This document shows, in pieces, positions 16,501-24,377 of a stretch of DNA of 39,851 nucleotides. Under the pieces are notes generated by a model that worked only from the letters and a program-made list of their open reading frames with translations, had not been told where the DNA came from and searched no databases. Positions within the stretch are counted from its first letter, which is position 1; each line of letters begins with the position of its first letter. The stretch lies in the NCBI GenBank assembly GCA_017442865.1, contig JAFRXK010000029.1:1-39851 (forward strand). The letters are read 5' to 3'. The translations under genes and the position numbers were made by a program. This DNA is from Lachnospiraceae bacterium. Lineage in GTDB: Bacteria > Bacillota > Clostridia > Lachnospirales > Lachnospiraceae.

Positions 16501-17955
16501 CCTGAAACACAGGCACCTGAAACACAGGCACCTGAAACACAGGCACCTGAAACACAGGCACCTGAGACACAGGCACCTGAAACACAGGCACCGGGAGCAC
16601 TTGAAACAATTCATATTGAGGCAGAGGACTTTGCAAGCGTAACAGGTGCAGTAGCAGTTGGAGCAAAGACTTATGAGGATTCACAGTATATCACAGGCTT
16701 TGCAAAGGGCGACAGCGCAACATACAATGTAAATGTAGCTGACGGCGGTATGTGCACGGTTGACATAAGAGCATCAATTAAGTATGCGGGCACAAAGGTA
16801 GTAAATGTATATGTAGACGGAACACTTGCAGGAACAGTTGACATTCAGAGCACAGGCTCATTTGCAACCTTCCAGACCTTCTCAAGCCAGCCGATTTACG
16901 TTGGAGCAGGAAACCATACAATAAAGCTTGAGGCAGCAGGAGCAGCAGGCTATGCAATCAACTGGATTGAGCTTAAGGGAAGCAATGTTGAACCGGAGAC
17001 ACAGCCTCAGCCACACGGAACAACAACAATTCATATTGAGGCAGAGGATTATGCAAGCGTAACAGGCGGAGTAAATGTACCGACAAAGCAGTACGAGAAT
17101 TCACATTATATCACAGGCTTTGCAAAGGGCGACAGCGCAAGCTACGATGTAAATGTGGCAGGCAGCGGATATTACGCAGTAGATATAAGGGCTTCAATTA
17201 AGTATGCGGGAACAAAGACAGTAAACGTATATGTAGACGGAGTGCTTGCAACAACAGTAAATATTGAAAGCACAGGCTCATTTGCAACCTTCCAGACCTT
17301 CGAGGGCGAGCAGGTTTACCTTACAGCAGGAAGCCACACAATAAAGCTTGAGGCAGCAGGAGCAGCAGGCTATGCAATTAACTGGATTGAGCTCAAGGGT
17401 GATTCAGAGCCTGAGACACAGCCTGAAACACAGCCGCAGGTAGCAGTAGATACAATTCATATTGAGGCAGAGGATTATGCGAGTGCAACAGGCGGAGTTT
17501 ATGTATCAACAAAGAAGTATGAGGATTCATACTATATCACAGGCTTCGCAAAGAATGATACAGCAAGCTACAACGTAAATATAGCAGAAAGCGGCAATTA
17601 CACAGTAGACTTAAGATCATCAATCAAGTATCTTGGAACAAAGGCTGTTAACGTGTATGTAGACGATGTACTTGCAGCAACAGTAAATATTGATTCTACA
17701 GGCTCATTTGCAACATTCCAGACATTCACAAGTACTGAATTTGCACTTGCAGCAGGCAATCATACAATCAAGCTTGAGGCAGCAGGAGCAGCAGGCTACA
17801 CAATCAACTGGATTGAGCTCAAGGGCTATACAACAGCACCTGAGACACAGCCACAGGAGCCAGAGACACCTGATATCGACAATGATATCGAATTCGGTGA
17901 TTTTGATGGTGAATTGTTCATCGGCGATGACAATATAGTTGATTTTATAGGCTAA
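13546..17955 (+). CDS. Secreted double-GH16 beta-glucanase with CARDB and CBM6 modules
   Basis: 1469-residue exoenzyme predicted to cut beta-1,3- (or mixed-linked) glucans outside the cell. Signal peptide about 1-38; CBM4/9-like domain about 40-195; GH16 domain 1 about 205-435 with catalytic EIDIME (E320, D322, E325); TQPQ linker; CARDB about 463-582; GH16 domain 2 about 604-835 with EIDIME again (E720, D722, E725, exactly 400 residues on); CARDB about 844-962; PETQA repeats about 965-1015; three CBM6-like modules (about 1020-1148, 1161-1286, 1302-1429); acidic tail with IGDDNI. Both catalytic sites look intact. Two ATGs are adjacent (13546, 13549); the second is better spaced from AGGAGG. 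No sortase or SLH anchor is seen. The next gene shares its accessory modules. The substrate is inferred from GH16 motifs. Confidence 0.93.
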   Translation: MMYSKKANWLRKPLAAFMALVMILSLVSVNMGAKTAKAADNIIQNADFSNGTNLWTTYVGNDWAGSSATFTPIAGSGISINIGAVGNSEWGIQLYQDGIPYTNGTTYKVSFDLESTMSKMVNTYIQDTQADGTWIADLGSASSLVTAGNKRTVEITTSQMNNLTNLRFVMSFGRIADGDRAGTIRITNIQMVPTQASQGGSGTGEYELVWSDEFNGNSLDRSNWVNEFGASGWGNNEWEYYTDRAENINVQNGFLNIIARKESYGGANYTSARIKTQGLRSFKYGKIEARMSMPSGMGLWPAFWMLGENIGTVGWPKCGEIDIMEHINDQSTVYGTVHWDANGHAEYGGHVDNVNVTQFHTYTIEWTDQFIKWFIDGQQYHVIDISNNAGDTDEFHKAHFILFNLAVCGNWPGFTLDESKLPATMSVDYVRVYQKGNGGGSQPQTQAQTQPQTQAQTQAQTGSYDLVVKNVSYTPSEVSSGDQVTFSAVVENAGEAAVPSGTIIGVLFSVDGGNYTWCDNYQNGLAPGQSVTVTANGGNGGNKWTATAGSHSVEAFVDDVNRLPNESNENNNKLNITLNVAQGATQPQTQPQTQPQTQPQSLSGEYELVWSDEFDGNALDRTSWTPEIGASGWGNNEWEYYTGRTDNLKVENGYLNIIAKKESYDGANYTSGRIKTQGQRSFKYGIIEARIKLPSGMGLWPAFWMLGENIGNVGWPKCGEIDIMEHINAENIVYGTAHWDANGYTSNGSPFNNIDVTQFHTYSIEWTDQALTWFVDGQQYHTINIANNNGNTEEFHKPHFILLNLAVCGNWPGFNLDESKLPATMSVDYVRVYQKNGGVVDTNSYDLVVKSVSHTPATINAGDQVVFSAEVQNVGTQPVPAGTVIGVLFNVDEGQYTWGDTYQGGLAPGQTVTITANGGNGGNTWTATNGEHPFVAWVDDINRLEDEINENNNQLRTTLYVGVPEPETQAPETQAPETQAPETQAPETQAPETQAPETQAPETQAPETQAPETQAPGALETIHIEAEDFASVTGAVAVGAKTYEDSQYITGFAKGDSATYNVNVADGGMCTVDIRASIKYAGTKVVNVYVDGTLAGTVDIQSTGSFATFQTFSSQPIYVGAGNHTIKLEAAGAAGYAINWIELKGSNVEPETQPQPHGTTTIHIEAEDYASVTGGVNVPTKQYENSHYITGFAKGDSASYDVNVAGSGYYAVDIRASIKYAGTKTVNVYVDGVLATTVNIESTGSFATFQTFEGEQVYLTAGSHTIKLEAAGAAGYAINWIELKGDSEPETQPETQPQVAVDTIHIEAEDYASATGGVYVSTKKYEDSYYITGFAKNDTASYNVNIAESGNYTVDLRSSIKYLGTKAVNVYVDDVLAATVNIDSTGSFATFQTFTSTEFALAAGNHTIKLEAAGAAGYTINWIELKGYTTAPETQPQEPETPDIDNDIEFGDFDGELFIGDDNIVDFIG
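16438..16590 (+). repeat. PETQA linker repeat
   Basis: About ten tandem 15-bp units encoding PETQA, with only occasional synonymous changes. It is a flexible linker between the second CARDB domain and the CBM6 modules. Such arrays are prone to length variation. Confidence 0.85.
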
Positions 17956-18042
17956 TAACATTGCCAGCCAAGGCGGAATGCTTTATAATTAAAAAGCAGA
18001 CTGTCTGTGCGGAAAACAATTATATATTATTATGTATATTGG

Positions 18043-18071
18043 TCAGCCAGCGTCTTTCAGACGCTGGCTGA
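18043..18071 (+). promoter_or_regulatory. Perfect hairpin in the GH76 gene leader
   Basis: 13-bp perfect stem (18043-18055 with 18059-18071) and a 3-nt UUC loop, 38 nt before the GTG of the mannanase gene. No U tract follows on the plus strand, so it is not a standard terminator. It may protect or process an mRNA joining the two exoenzyme genes, or act as a weak transcription block. Confidence 0.6.
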
Positions 18072-18109
18072 TTGAGATAAAAAAATAAAAGAGAAGGAAT
18101 GGTATTATT

Positions 18110-21100
18110 GTGAGAAAGGTTAAGAAAATTTTGTCGCTGATGCTTGTATTATGCATGGTTATGACACTTGTTCCGGTGTATGGCGTGTCGGATAATAAAG
18201 CACAGGCGGCAGCAGCGGGAATTTCGAACGGTGGAACCTACACTATTGTATCGGCGTTTAACGGGAAAGCGATTACCCAGACCGATTTGTCAACATTTTA
18301 TGCAAACTGCGTTGTGTGGAATACAAATGCACTCAGCGACCTTGCAAAGTGGAGACTGGATGAGAGAAATGAATATTACAGCGTGACCAACATTGTGTCC
18401 GGAAAAAGCATGAAGATTACCGGCAACAATGACGGCAACAACTGTGACTTCAACGGGTATGACAATTCAAACAATTACAAGTGGAGACTTGTGCCGATTA
18501 CAAGCGGAGAATACAGCGGATGCTATTATATTGTTTCGGCTGTAAAGAATGACAACGGACAGGACGAGTATCTGGAGGTAACGAGTGACTCAAACTCCAA
18601 TACAAACGATGGAGCACAGGTGCGCATCTGGACGAAGGCATCAGGAACAGAGCCAAGGCAGATATGGCGTATCAATCCTGCATCTGCGGATGCTTTAAGC
18701 TTTACCGAAGATATGAATCTTCAGGCTTTAAATGCTTTCAGAAACAAGTATTTTGTCAGAAATAATAATACTGGCTATGACAGCCTTGGCGGCGGCTTCT
18801 GGGGAATTGCCGAGGTAATGGAGGCTATGCTTGACGGGTATGAAACAACCGGAAGAAGCGAATACAGAACAATGTTCGAGGGAACATACAATGATTTCAT
18901 TGCGAGAAACGGTGATTTCTGGTCGAACAATTCGTATAATGACGACATTACATGGGCGGTTCTTGATTCCGTAAGAGCATATCTGCTTTTCGGAAATGAC
19001 AGATATCTTACAATTGCAAGAAACAACTACGATTACATGTACAACAGGGCAAATGTAAGAGATGACGGGCTTCTGCTGTGGGAGATGAATACCTCAGGCT
19101 CAAATTCATGTATCAACGGTCCTGCAACAGTTGCAGCATGTTATCTTGGCATTGCAACCGGAGACGAAAGCTATTTTACAAAGGCGAAAAATATTTATGC
19201 GGCACAGAGGGCAAAGCTTTACATTGCAGACGGAAATGACGCCGGAAGAGTGCTTGATTCGCTCAGCAATAACTGGTGTTCAACATACAATCAGGGTACA
19301 TATCTTGGTGCTGCGGTAATGCTTTATGAGCATTACGGCGACCAGATGTATTATAATGACGCCTGCAATATTTACAACTACACAATCAGGGCGCTGTGCT
19401 ACAACAATATTCTTAAGGAAGAAAATACAAACAGCGGCGACCTTTCGGGCATGAGGGGTATTCTTGTAAGATACATAAGAAAATTTATTGTAGACTTCAA
19501 CAAGGGCGAGTTCCTGTCATTCTTTAAGGACAATGCCAGAATTGCATGGATGAACAAAAACTCACAGAATCTTTTCCAGTGTTCATGGCAGAAGAAGACA
19601 CCTGAAAATGTGACATGGGATTCATTTGCCGCATACAATGCCATTTCATTATTTGCAAATATGCCTACATATGCAAATACGCTTGAGAGAGATGCATATT
19701 CGGTAATAGAAGCAGAAGATATGGATTATTGTAAGGGTCTGATTTCTGAAAATTCAAGCGGCACGAGCGGCGGACGAAGTCTTGGCGGAGTTCAGAATAA
19801 CCACTATACCGCATATTATAATGTTAATTTTGGCAGTACCGGAGCTTCAAGAGTTACATTCAGATATTCTAAGGCACCTGAGGCTCAGGGCGCACAGGGA
19901 AGAATAGAAATAAGACTCGGAAGCGCAAACGGCACACTTCTTGGAACTGCTTACCTTGATAACACTTCAAACTGGGAAGACTGGAGAGAGGTGACGACGG
20001 ATATTTCAAAGGTGACCGGAACGCAGAACATTTATCTTGTGTATAAGACAGATACGAGCTATGTATGTAATCTGGATTATTTTAAGTTCTCGGCAGCGGA
20101 AGAGGTAAGATATCCTGACATGATAGTTACAGGCATTCACTGGACGCCGGCATCGCCTGTTGCGGGAGATAATATAGTGTTCAGTGCAGATGTTAAAAAT
20201 ATCGGCACAGGTGCGGCAGACAACGGAATTATAAACGGTCTTTCATTTCATGTTGACGGAGAATGCGTAGCCTGGTCAGACACAAATGCGACGGCAATAC
20301 AGCCGGGACAGACAGTTACGCTTACCGCAAATTACGGCTCTGACGGAGATGCCTACTGGAACAACGCATCACAGGGCACACACACCGTAATGGCGTGGAT
20401 AAATGATTTAACAAGATATCCGGAGTCGGATACAAACAATAATCAGTATTCAACAACAATAACCGTTAATGCACAGACGCCTCAGACCCAGCCACAGACC
20501 CAGCCTGCAACGCAGCCGGGAGTGTCAGGCGGATACGACCTTGTGGTAACAGATATCGGCTGGGGAGACTCTGCGATATCAGCCGGTACACAGGTAGCAT
20601 GGCAGGTAACAGTAAAGAATAATGGTGATGCTGCAGTACCGGCAGGCACGATAATCGGTTATCAGGTACAGGTAGACGGCAACACCGGAAATATAACATG
20701 GTGTGACTCTTATTCTGGAGGTCTTGCACCGGGCGAATCAAGGGTGCTTACGACCAACGGAGGAATAAACGGCAGCAAGTGGAGTGCAGAAAACGGAACA
20801 CATACAATCATGGCGTGGGTTGATGATGTAAACAGATTCCCTAACGAAGTAAACGAGGGCAACAACCAGTATTCAATCAGCCTTACAATACCATACGCCC
20901 CTGCAACACAGGCACCTGTAACGCAGCCGCAGACACAGCCTGCAACACAGCCGCAGACGCAGCCTGCAACGCAGCCGCAGACACAGCCAGAAACACAGCC
21001 GCAGACGCAGCCTGTAACGCAGCCGCAGACGCAGCCAGCAACACAGCCACAGACGCAGCCGGCGGGAACGCTTACAACAGTGCATATCGAGGCAGAGGAT

Positions 21101-22456
21101 TTTGCTTCAAAGACAGGCGCGGTAGCGGTTGGTGCAAAGACCTATGAGGATTCACAGTACATCACAGGCTTTGCAAAGGGCGACAGCGCAACATACAATG
21201 TAAATGTTGCAGATGGCGGCATGTGCACAATAGACATAAGAGCATCCATCAAGTATGCCGGAACAAAGGTTATGAACGTATATGTGGACGGAACACTTGC
21301 AGGAACAGTAGACATCCAGAGCACAGGCTCATTTGCAACCTTCCAGACATTCTCAAGCGCACCTGTATACATCGGAGCAGGAAACCATACAATAAAGCTT
21401 GAGGCAGCGGGAGCAGAAGGCTATGCAATCAACTGGATGGAGCTTAAGGGAAGTGATGCGGCACCTGAGACACAGCCACAGACACAGCCGGCAACACAGC
21501 CGCAGACACAGCCACAGGGAACGCTTACAACAGTACATATCGAGGCAGAGGACTTTGCTTCAAAGACAGGCGGCGTTTCAATAGGAACAAAGACCTATGA
21601 GGATTCACAGTACATCACAGGTTTTGCAAAGAATGATACGGCAACCTACAATGTGAATGTAGCAGGCGGCGGAAACTGCACAATAGATATCAGGGCATCC
21701 ATCAAGTATGCGGGAACAAAGACAGTAAACGTATATGTAGACGGAAACCTTGCAGGAACAGTAGATATCCAGAGCACAGGCTCATTTGCAACCTTCCAGA
21801 CATTCTCAAGCGCACCTGTATACATTGGAGCAGGAAACCACACAATAAAGCTTGAGGCAGCGGGAGCAGCAGGCTATGCAATCAACTGGATTGAGCTTAA
21901 GGGAAGCGACGCGGCACCTGAGACACAGGCACCTGAAACACAGGCTCCTCAGACTCAGCCACAGGGACCGACAACAACAATCCATATCGAGGCAGAGGAC
22001 TATGCAAGCGTAACAGGCGGCGTAAATGTACCTGCAAAGCAGTATGAAAACTCACAGTATATCACAGGCTTTGCGAAGAATGATACAGCAACCTACAATG
22101 TAAATGTATCAAACGGAGGAAGCTACAGGGTAGATGTAAGAGCATCCATCAAGTATGCGGGAACAAAGGTTATGAACGTATATGTAGACGGAGTGCTTGC
22201 CGGAACAGTAGATATCCAGAGCACAGGCTCATTTGCAACCTTCCAGACATTCTCAAGCGCACCTGTATATATCGGAGCAGGAAACCACACAATAAAGCTT
22301 GAGGCAGCCGGAGCAGCAGGCTATGCAATCAACTGGATTGAGCTTGCAGGCATGGGCTCGTCGTCAGAGACACAGCCGGCTTCAGGCGAAGAGCATGGAG
22401 AGCTTGAAGAGGGTGAAAGCTGGATAGGCGACGACAATATAATTGAATTTGACTAA
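18110..22456 (+). CDS. Secreted GH76 alpha-1,6-mannanase with ricin, CARDB and CBM6 modules
   Basis: 1448-residue exoenzyme predicted to cleave the alpha-1,6-mannan backbone of yeast-type cell wall mannan. Signal peptide about 1-36; ricin-type beta-trefoil about 37-195; GH76 domain about 200-527 with the catalytic Asp pair D278-D279 in NDDITW; a divergent CBM6-like module about 527-664; CARDB about 666-787 and 807-931; TQP-rich linker; three CBM6-like modules (about 988-1114, 1139-1265, 1288-1414); tail ending WIGDDNIIEFD. GTG start with AAGGA upstream. The last three CBM6 modules closely match those of the preceding glucanase, and both proteins end in the same IGDDNI motif. The pairing points to joint attack on fungal walls. 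No cell-wall anchor motif is visible. Confidence 0.93.
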   Translation: MRKVKKILSLMLVLCMVMTLVPVYGVSDNKAQAAAAGISNGGTYTIVSAFNGKAITQTDLSTFYANCVVWNTNALSDLAKWRLDERNEYYSVTNIVSGKSMKITGNNDGNNCDFNGYDNSNNYKWRLVPITSGEYSGCYYIVSAVKNDNGQDEYLEVTSDSNSNTNDGAQVRIWTKASGTEPRQIWRINPASADALSFTEDMNLQALNAFRNKYFVRNNNTGYDSLGGGFWGIAEVMEAMLDGYETTGRSEYRTMFEGTYNDFIARNGDFWSNNSYNDDITWAVLDSVRAYLLFGNDRYLTIARNNYDYMYNRANVRDDGLLLWEMNTSGSNSCINGPATVAACYLGIATGDESYFTKAKNIYAAQRAKLYIADGNDAGRVLDSLSNNWCSTYNQGTYLGAAVMLYEHYGDQMYYNDACNIYNYTIRALCYNNILKEENTNSGDLSGMRGILVRYIRKFIVDFNKGEFLSFFKDNARIAWMNKNSQNLFQCSWQKKTPENVTWDSFAAYNAISLFANMPTYANTLERDAYSVIEAEDMDYCKGLISENSSGTSGGRSLGGVQNNHYTAYYNVNFGSTGASRVTFRYSKAPEAQGAQGRIEIRLGSANGTLLGTAYLDNTSNWEDWREVTTDISKVTGTQNIYLVYKTDTSYVCNLDYFKFSAAEEVRYPDMIVTGIHWTPASPVAGDNIVFSADVKNIGTGAADNGIINGLSFHVDGECVAWSDTNATAIQPGQTVTLTANYGSDGDAYWNNASQGTHTVMAWINDLTRYPESDTNNNQYSTTITVNAQTPQTQPQTQPATQPGVSGGYDLVVTDIGWGDSAISAGTQVAWQVTVKNNGDAAVPAGTIIGYQVQVDGNTGNITWCDSYSGGLAPGESRVLTTNGGINGSKWSAENGTHTIMAWVDDVNRFPNEVNEGNNQYSISLTIPYAPATQAPVTQPQTQPATQPQTQPATQPQTQPETQPQTQPVTQPQTQPATQPQTQPAGTLTTVHIEAEDFASKTGAVAVGAKTYEDSQYITGFAKGDSATYNVNVADGGMCTIDIRASIKYAGTKVMNVYVDGTLAGTVDIQSTGSFATFQTFSSAPVYIGAGNHTIKLEAAGAEGYAINWMELKGSDAAPETQPQTQPATQPQTQPQGTLTTVHIEAEDFASKTGGVSIGTKTYEDSQYITGFAKNDTATYNVNVAGGGNCTIDIRASIKYAGTKTVNVYVDGNLAGTVDIQSTGSFATFQTFSSAPVYIGAGNHTIKLEAAGAAGYAINWIELKGSDAAPETQAPETQAPQTQPQGPTTTIHIEAEDYASVTGGVNVPAKQYENSQYITGFAKNDTATYNVNVSNGGSYRVDVRASIKYAGTKVMNVYVDGVLAGTVDIQSTGSFATFQTFSSAPVYIGAGNHTIKLEAAGAAGYAINWIELAGMGSSSETQPASGEEHGELEEGESWIGDDNIIEFD

Positions 22457-22474
22457 TGTGAAGAAGTAAAGCAT

Positions 22475-22514
22475 GGGCGGTGTATCAAAAGGTTGACATT
22501 TTGATACACCGCCC
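22475..22514 (+). terminator. Hairpin after the GH76 gene
   Basis: Perfect 16-bp stem (22475-22490 with 22499-22514) with an 8-nt loop, 19 bp after the GH76 stop. The A/T pairs at the loop side rather than a U tail make it an atypical terminator, but its position fits transcript end formation. Confidence 0.65.
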
Positions 22515-22616
22515 GAGGCATATATACGGCAAGCCACCAGAGTCCGGGCGCCTGCGGCGCCCGAGGCATATATATGGCAAGCCACCAGAGTCCGGGCGCC
22601 TGCGGCGCCCGAGGCA
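22515..22616. repeat. 48-bp tandem repeat with GC-rich hairpins
   Basis: Two 48-bp units (22515-22562, 22563-22610) and the beginning of a third. Each contains GGGCGCC TGC GGCGCCC, a 7-bp hairpin, resembling a REP-type palindromic element. They lie between convergent genes. Confidence 0.85.
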
Positions 22617-22638
22617 TTTTACCCGGGATGTTTTTGGC

Positions 22639-23070
22639 TTAAAGATAAGCCAGCAGCTCGTGCATAAAATCCTCTTCGATTTTAATTAATTTTTCTGTGA
22701 GATGAATGCTTTCGGAATCTGCCGCCTTGTACTGGTGCAGATAGCGGCTTAAGGATTTGATGCCCATATTGCAGCCATCGACCATCAGCTCGGCAATTTT
22801 AGAGGTGTCGTCATTTATCATAAGCTTCATTTCTGTGCCAAACTGTGCCATTGCCTGCACAAAGGCTGGCGGATCCTTTTCGTCCTCTCCTGCAGAATTA
22901 AGAATGTTGTGGCAGCTGTCTCCCACATGAATATGCTTTTCATTGTATTTATTTAGAAGCTCAATCAGCCCCTCATCCTTTGTGTATGGCATGACCTGTT
23001 CAATGCTGTTGGTGGCTGATTTGCAGCCGGAATTACATTCTCGTAACAATTTAATGGTGTCTTCGTTCAT
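22639..23070 (-). CDS. Conserved helical hypothetical protein, ferritin-like size
   Basis: 143 residues with no signal peptide or membrane segment. The whole length looks alpha-helical (about four helices), with scattered His, Glu and Cys: CNSGCKS near the start, EKHIHVGDSCHNIL in the middle, EEDFMHELL at the end. It resembles small four-helix-bundle proteins common in Clostridia, such as the PA2169/DUF2383-like group, but I cannot assign a family firmly. TGGAGATT serves as ribosome site before the ATG at 23070. Convergent with the GH76 gene and upstream-adjacent to the structured intergenic element. Confidence 0.7.
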   Translation of the reverse strand: MNEDTIKLLRECNSGCKSATNSIEQVMPYTKDEGLIELLNKYNEKHIHVGDSCHNILNSAGEDEKDPPAFVQAMAQFGTEMKLMINDDTSKIAELMVDGCNMGIKSLSRYLHQYKAADSESIHLTEKLIKIEEDFMHELLAYL

Positions 23071-23149
23071 AAAATCTCCAATCTGCCGTTTGCAGCGGCG
23101 TAGTCAGCAGAAAATAATGCTTTTCATGCTGGTTTATTCCTGTGAGCAA

Positions 23150-23390
23150 CGAGCCAAGCGGACGAGCTTGCTCGTCCATTTGGCGACTGCCGCGAGGGGC
23201 GATAGCTGCCAGTGGCAGCTGTTCATCGCCGACCGTAGTGGAACGTAGACCAAATACCCGGCCCCTTTGGGGCGCACAAACTAAAAACAAGCTAGGTAAT
23301 GCCCCGTAGCTTGCTGCGGAGTATTTGACTAAGTTAAGAATTATCATTAATGCATCCGCCTGCAATTTTACAGGTGCGGCATGCATGTCT
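23150..23390. ncRNA. Candidate structured RNA or repeat element
   Basis: A 240-bp region with at least five well-formed stems. A 7-bp stem 23160-23166/23171-23177 is enclosed by GCCAA/TTGGC (23153-23157/23180-23184). GGCGAT-AGCTGCC pairs across 23198-23210 and 23214-23230 with a 4-nt bulge. GCCCC/GGGGC pairs at 23261-23273. AAGCTA/TAGCTT pairs at 23289-23312. A compound stem with outer ATGCAT/ATGCAT lies at 23350-23386. It contains no convincing gene; a long minus-strand frame through it (23051-23449) lacks protein-like features. The strand is unknown. It could be a noncoding RNA, or a dispersed palindromic element. Confidence 0.4.
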
Positions 23391-23488
23391 GTTGTTATTA
23401 AATTATGGACAAAAAAATTAATATTATACTGAAATAAATAATCAACCATGATAAATATTTATCATTGAAAAATACCATTATGATGCGT

Positions 23489-23650
23489 TATCATAAGCCT
23501 TCCTGTAAAAACATATAAAATTCAGACTATAGCAAGAGGAAGCGGGTCAGGTATCATAAGCCTCCCTATAAAAGTATATAAAATTCAGACTATAGCAAGA
23601 GGAAGCGGGTCAGGTATCATAAGCCTGCCTGTGAAAGCATATAATATTCA
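23489..23650. repeat. 63-bp tandem repeat upstream of spmA
   Basis: Two full units (23489-23551, 23552-23614) and a partial third (from 23615), each starting TATCATAAGCC and containing CAGACTATAGCAAGAGGAAG. The array ends just before the spmA start and includes its upstream region. Confidence 0.85.
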
Positions 23651-23668
23651 AAAAAGCATGGTGAAAAT

Positions 23669-24307
23669 ATGCTTGATTATTTGTGGACGGTTATGCTGGC
23701 GGTCGGCGTGCTGTGGGGGTTGTTTAACGGAAGGGCGGATGAAGTCACTCAGGGCGTGCTGTCGGGTGCAAAGGACGCAGTCACGTTAGGCATTACAATG
23801 CTTGGAATCATGTCGGCATGGACCGGCGTTATGAAGATTGCGGAAAGGTCCGGGCTGATAAATGGTATTTCGGAGAAAATGAGCCCGTTTATGAGGTTTA
23901 TGTTTCCGGACGTTAAAAAGAACACCCCAGCTTACAATTATATGTGTACGAATATTGCTGCAAATGTGCTTGGACTTGGGTGGGCGGCAACTCCTGCGGG
24001 ACTTAAGGCAATGGAGGAGCTGTCAGGGACAGATGTTTCGGAAGCTGAAGGCAGGTCAGGCGGCGGGCCGGCATCGTTTAAAGGCAAAGCGGCGAGCAAT
24101 GCGATGTGCACATTTTTAATATTAAATATTTCTTCGCTGCAGCTTATTCCGGTGAATATCATTGCCTACAGAAGCCAGTACGGCAGCGTGGAGCCCGCGG
24201 GAATTATTCTGCCGGCGATTGCGGCGACGCTTGTTAGCACGCTGACTGCCGTATTATTCTGCAAAATCATGATGAGAAGGACAGGTAAAGCAAGCGTAAC
24301 GCCATGA
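23669..24307 (+). CDS. spmA: Spore maturation protein A homologue (nucleoside-recognition domain)
   Basis: 212-residue membrane protein similar to SpmA. In Bacillus, SpmA and SpmB together help dehydrate the spore core; homologues also occur in non-sporulating bacteria. Typical features are the N-terminal MLDYLWTVMLAVGVLWGLFNGR, the Gate-domain segment AVTLGITMLGIMSAWTGVMKIAERSG and the conserved NVLGLGWAATPAGLKAMEEL. A short insertion rich in Gly/Ser/Glu is seen near residue 125. Four to five membrane segments are likely. The ATG has only a weak ribosome site. SpmB is encoded two genes on, with a symporter gene between them. Confidence 0.9.
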   Translation: MLDYLWTVMLAVGVLWGLFNGRADEVTQGVLSGAKDAVTLGITMLGIMSAWTGVMKIAERSGLINGISEKMSPFMRFMFPDVKKNTPAYNYMCTNIAANVLGLGWAATPAGLKAMEELSGTDVSEAEGRSGGGPASFKGKAASNAMCTFLILNISSLQLIPVNIIAYRSQYGSVEPAGIILPAIAATLVSTLTAVLFCKIMMRRTGKASVTP

Positions 24308-24377
24308 AAAACATATTTAACAAAACAGTAAATCGAGAGTAATGCCATGCAAAATAATCTGAAAGAAATAAAATGAT

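Noticed and set aside
16438..16590. Possible CRISPR array
   Set aside because: The 15-bp units are contiguous, in frame and coding (PETQA); there are no unique spacers and no cas genes in the window.
16408..16684. Minus-strand cysteine/leucine- or valine-rich repetitive frames
   Set aside because: They are antisense shadows of the PETQA linker repeat; the repeat pattern comes from the sense strand.
23051..23449. 132-residue minus-strand frame
   Set aside because: It runs through the hairpin-rich element, shows no domain, and overlaps the start of a better-supported gene; likely spurious.
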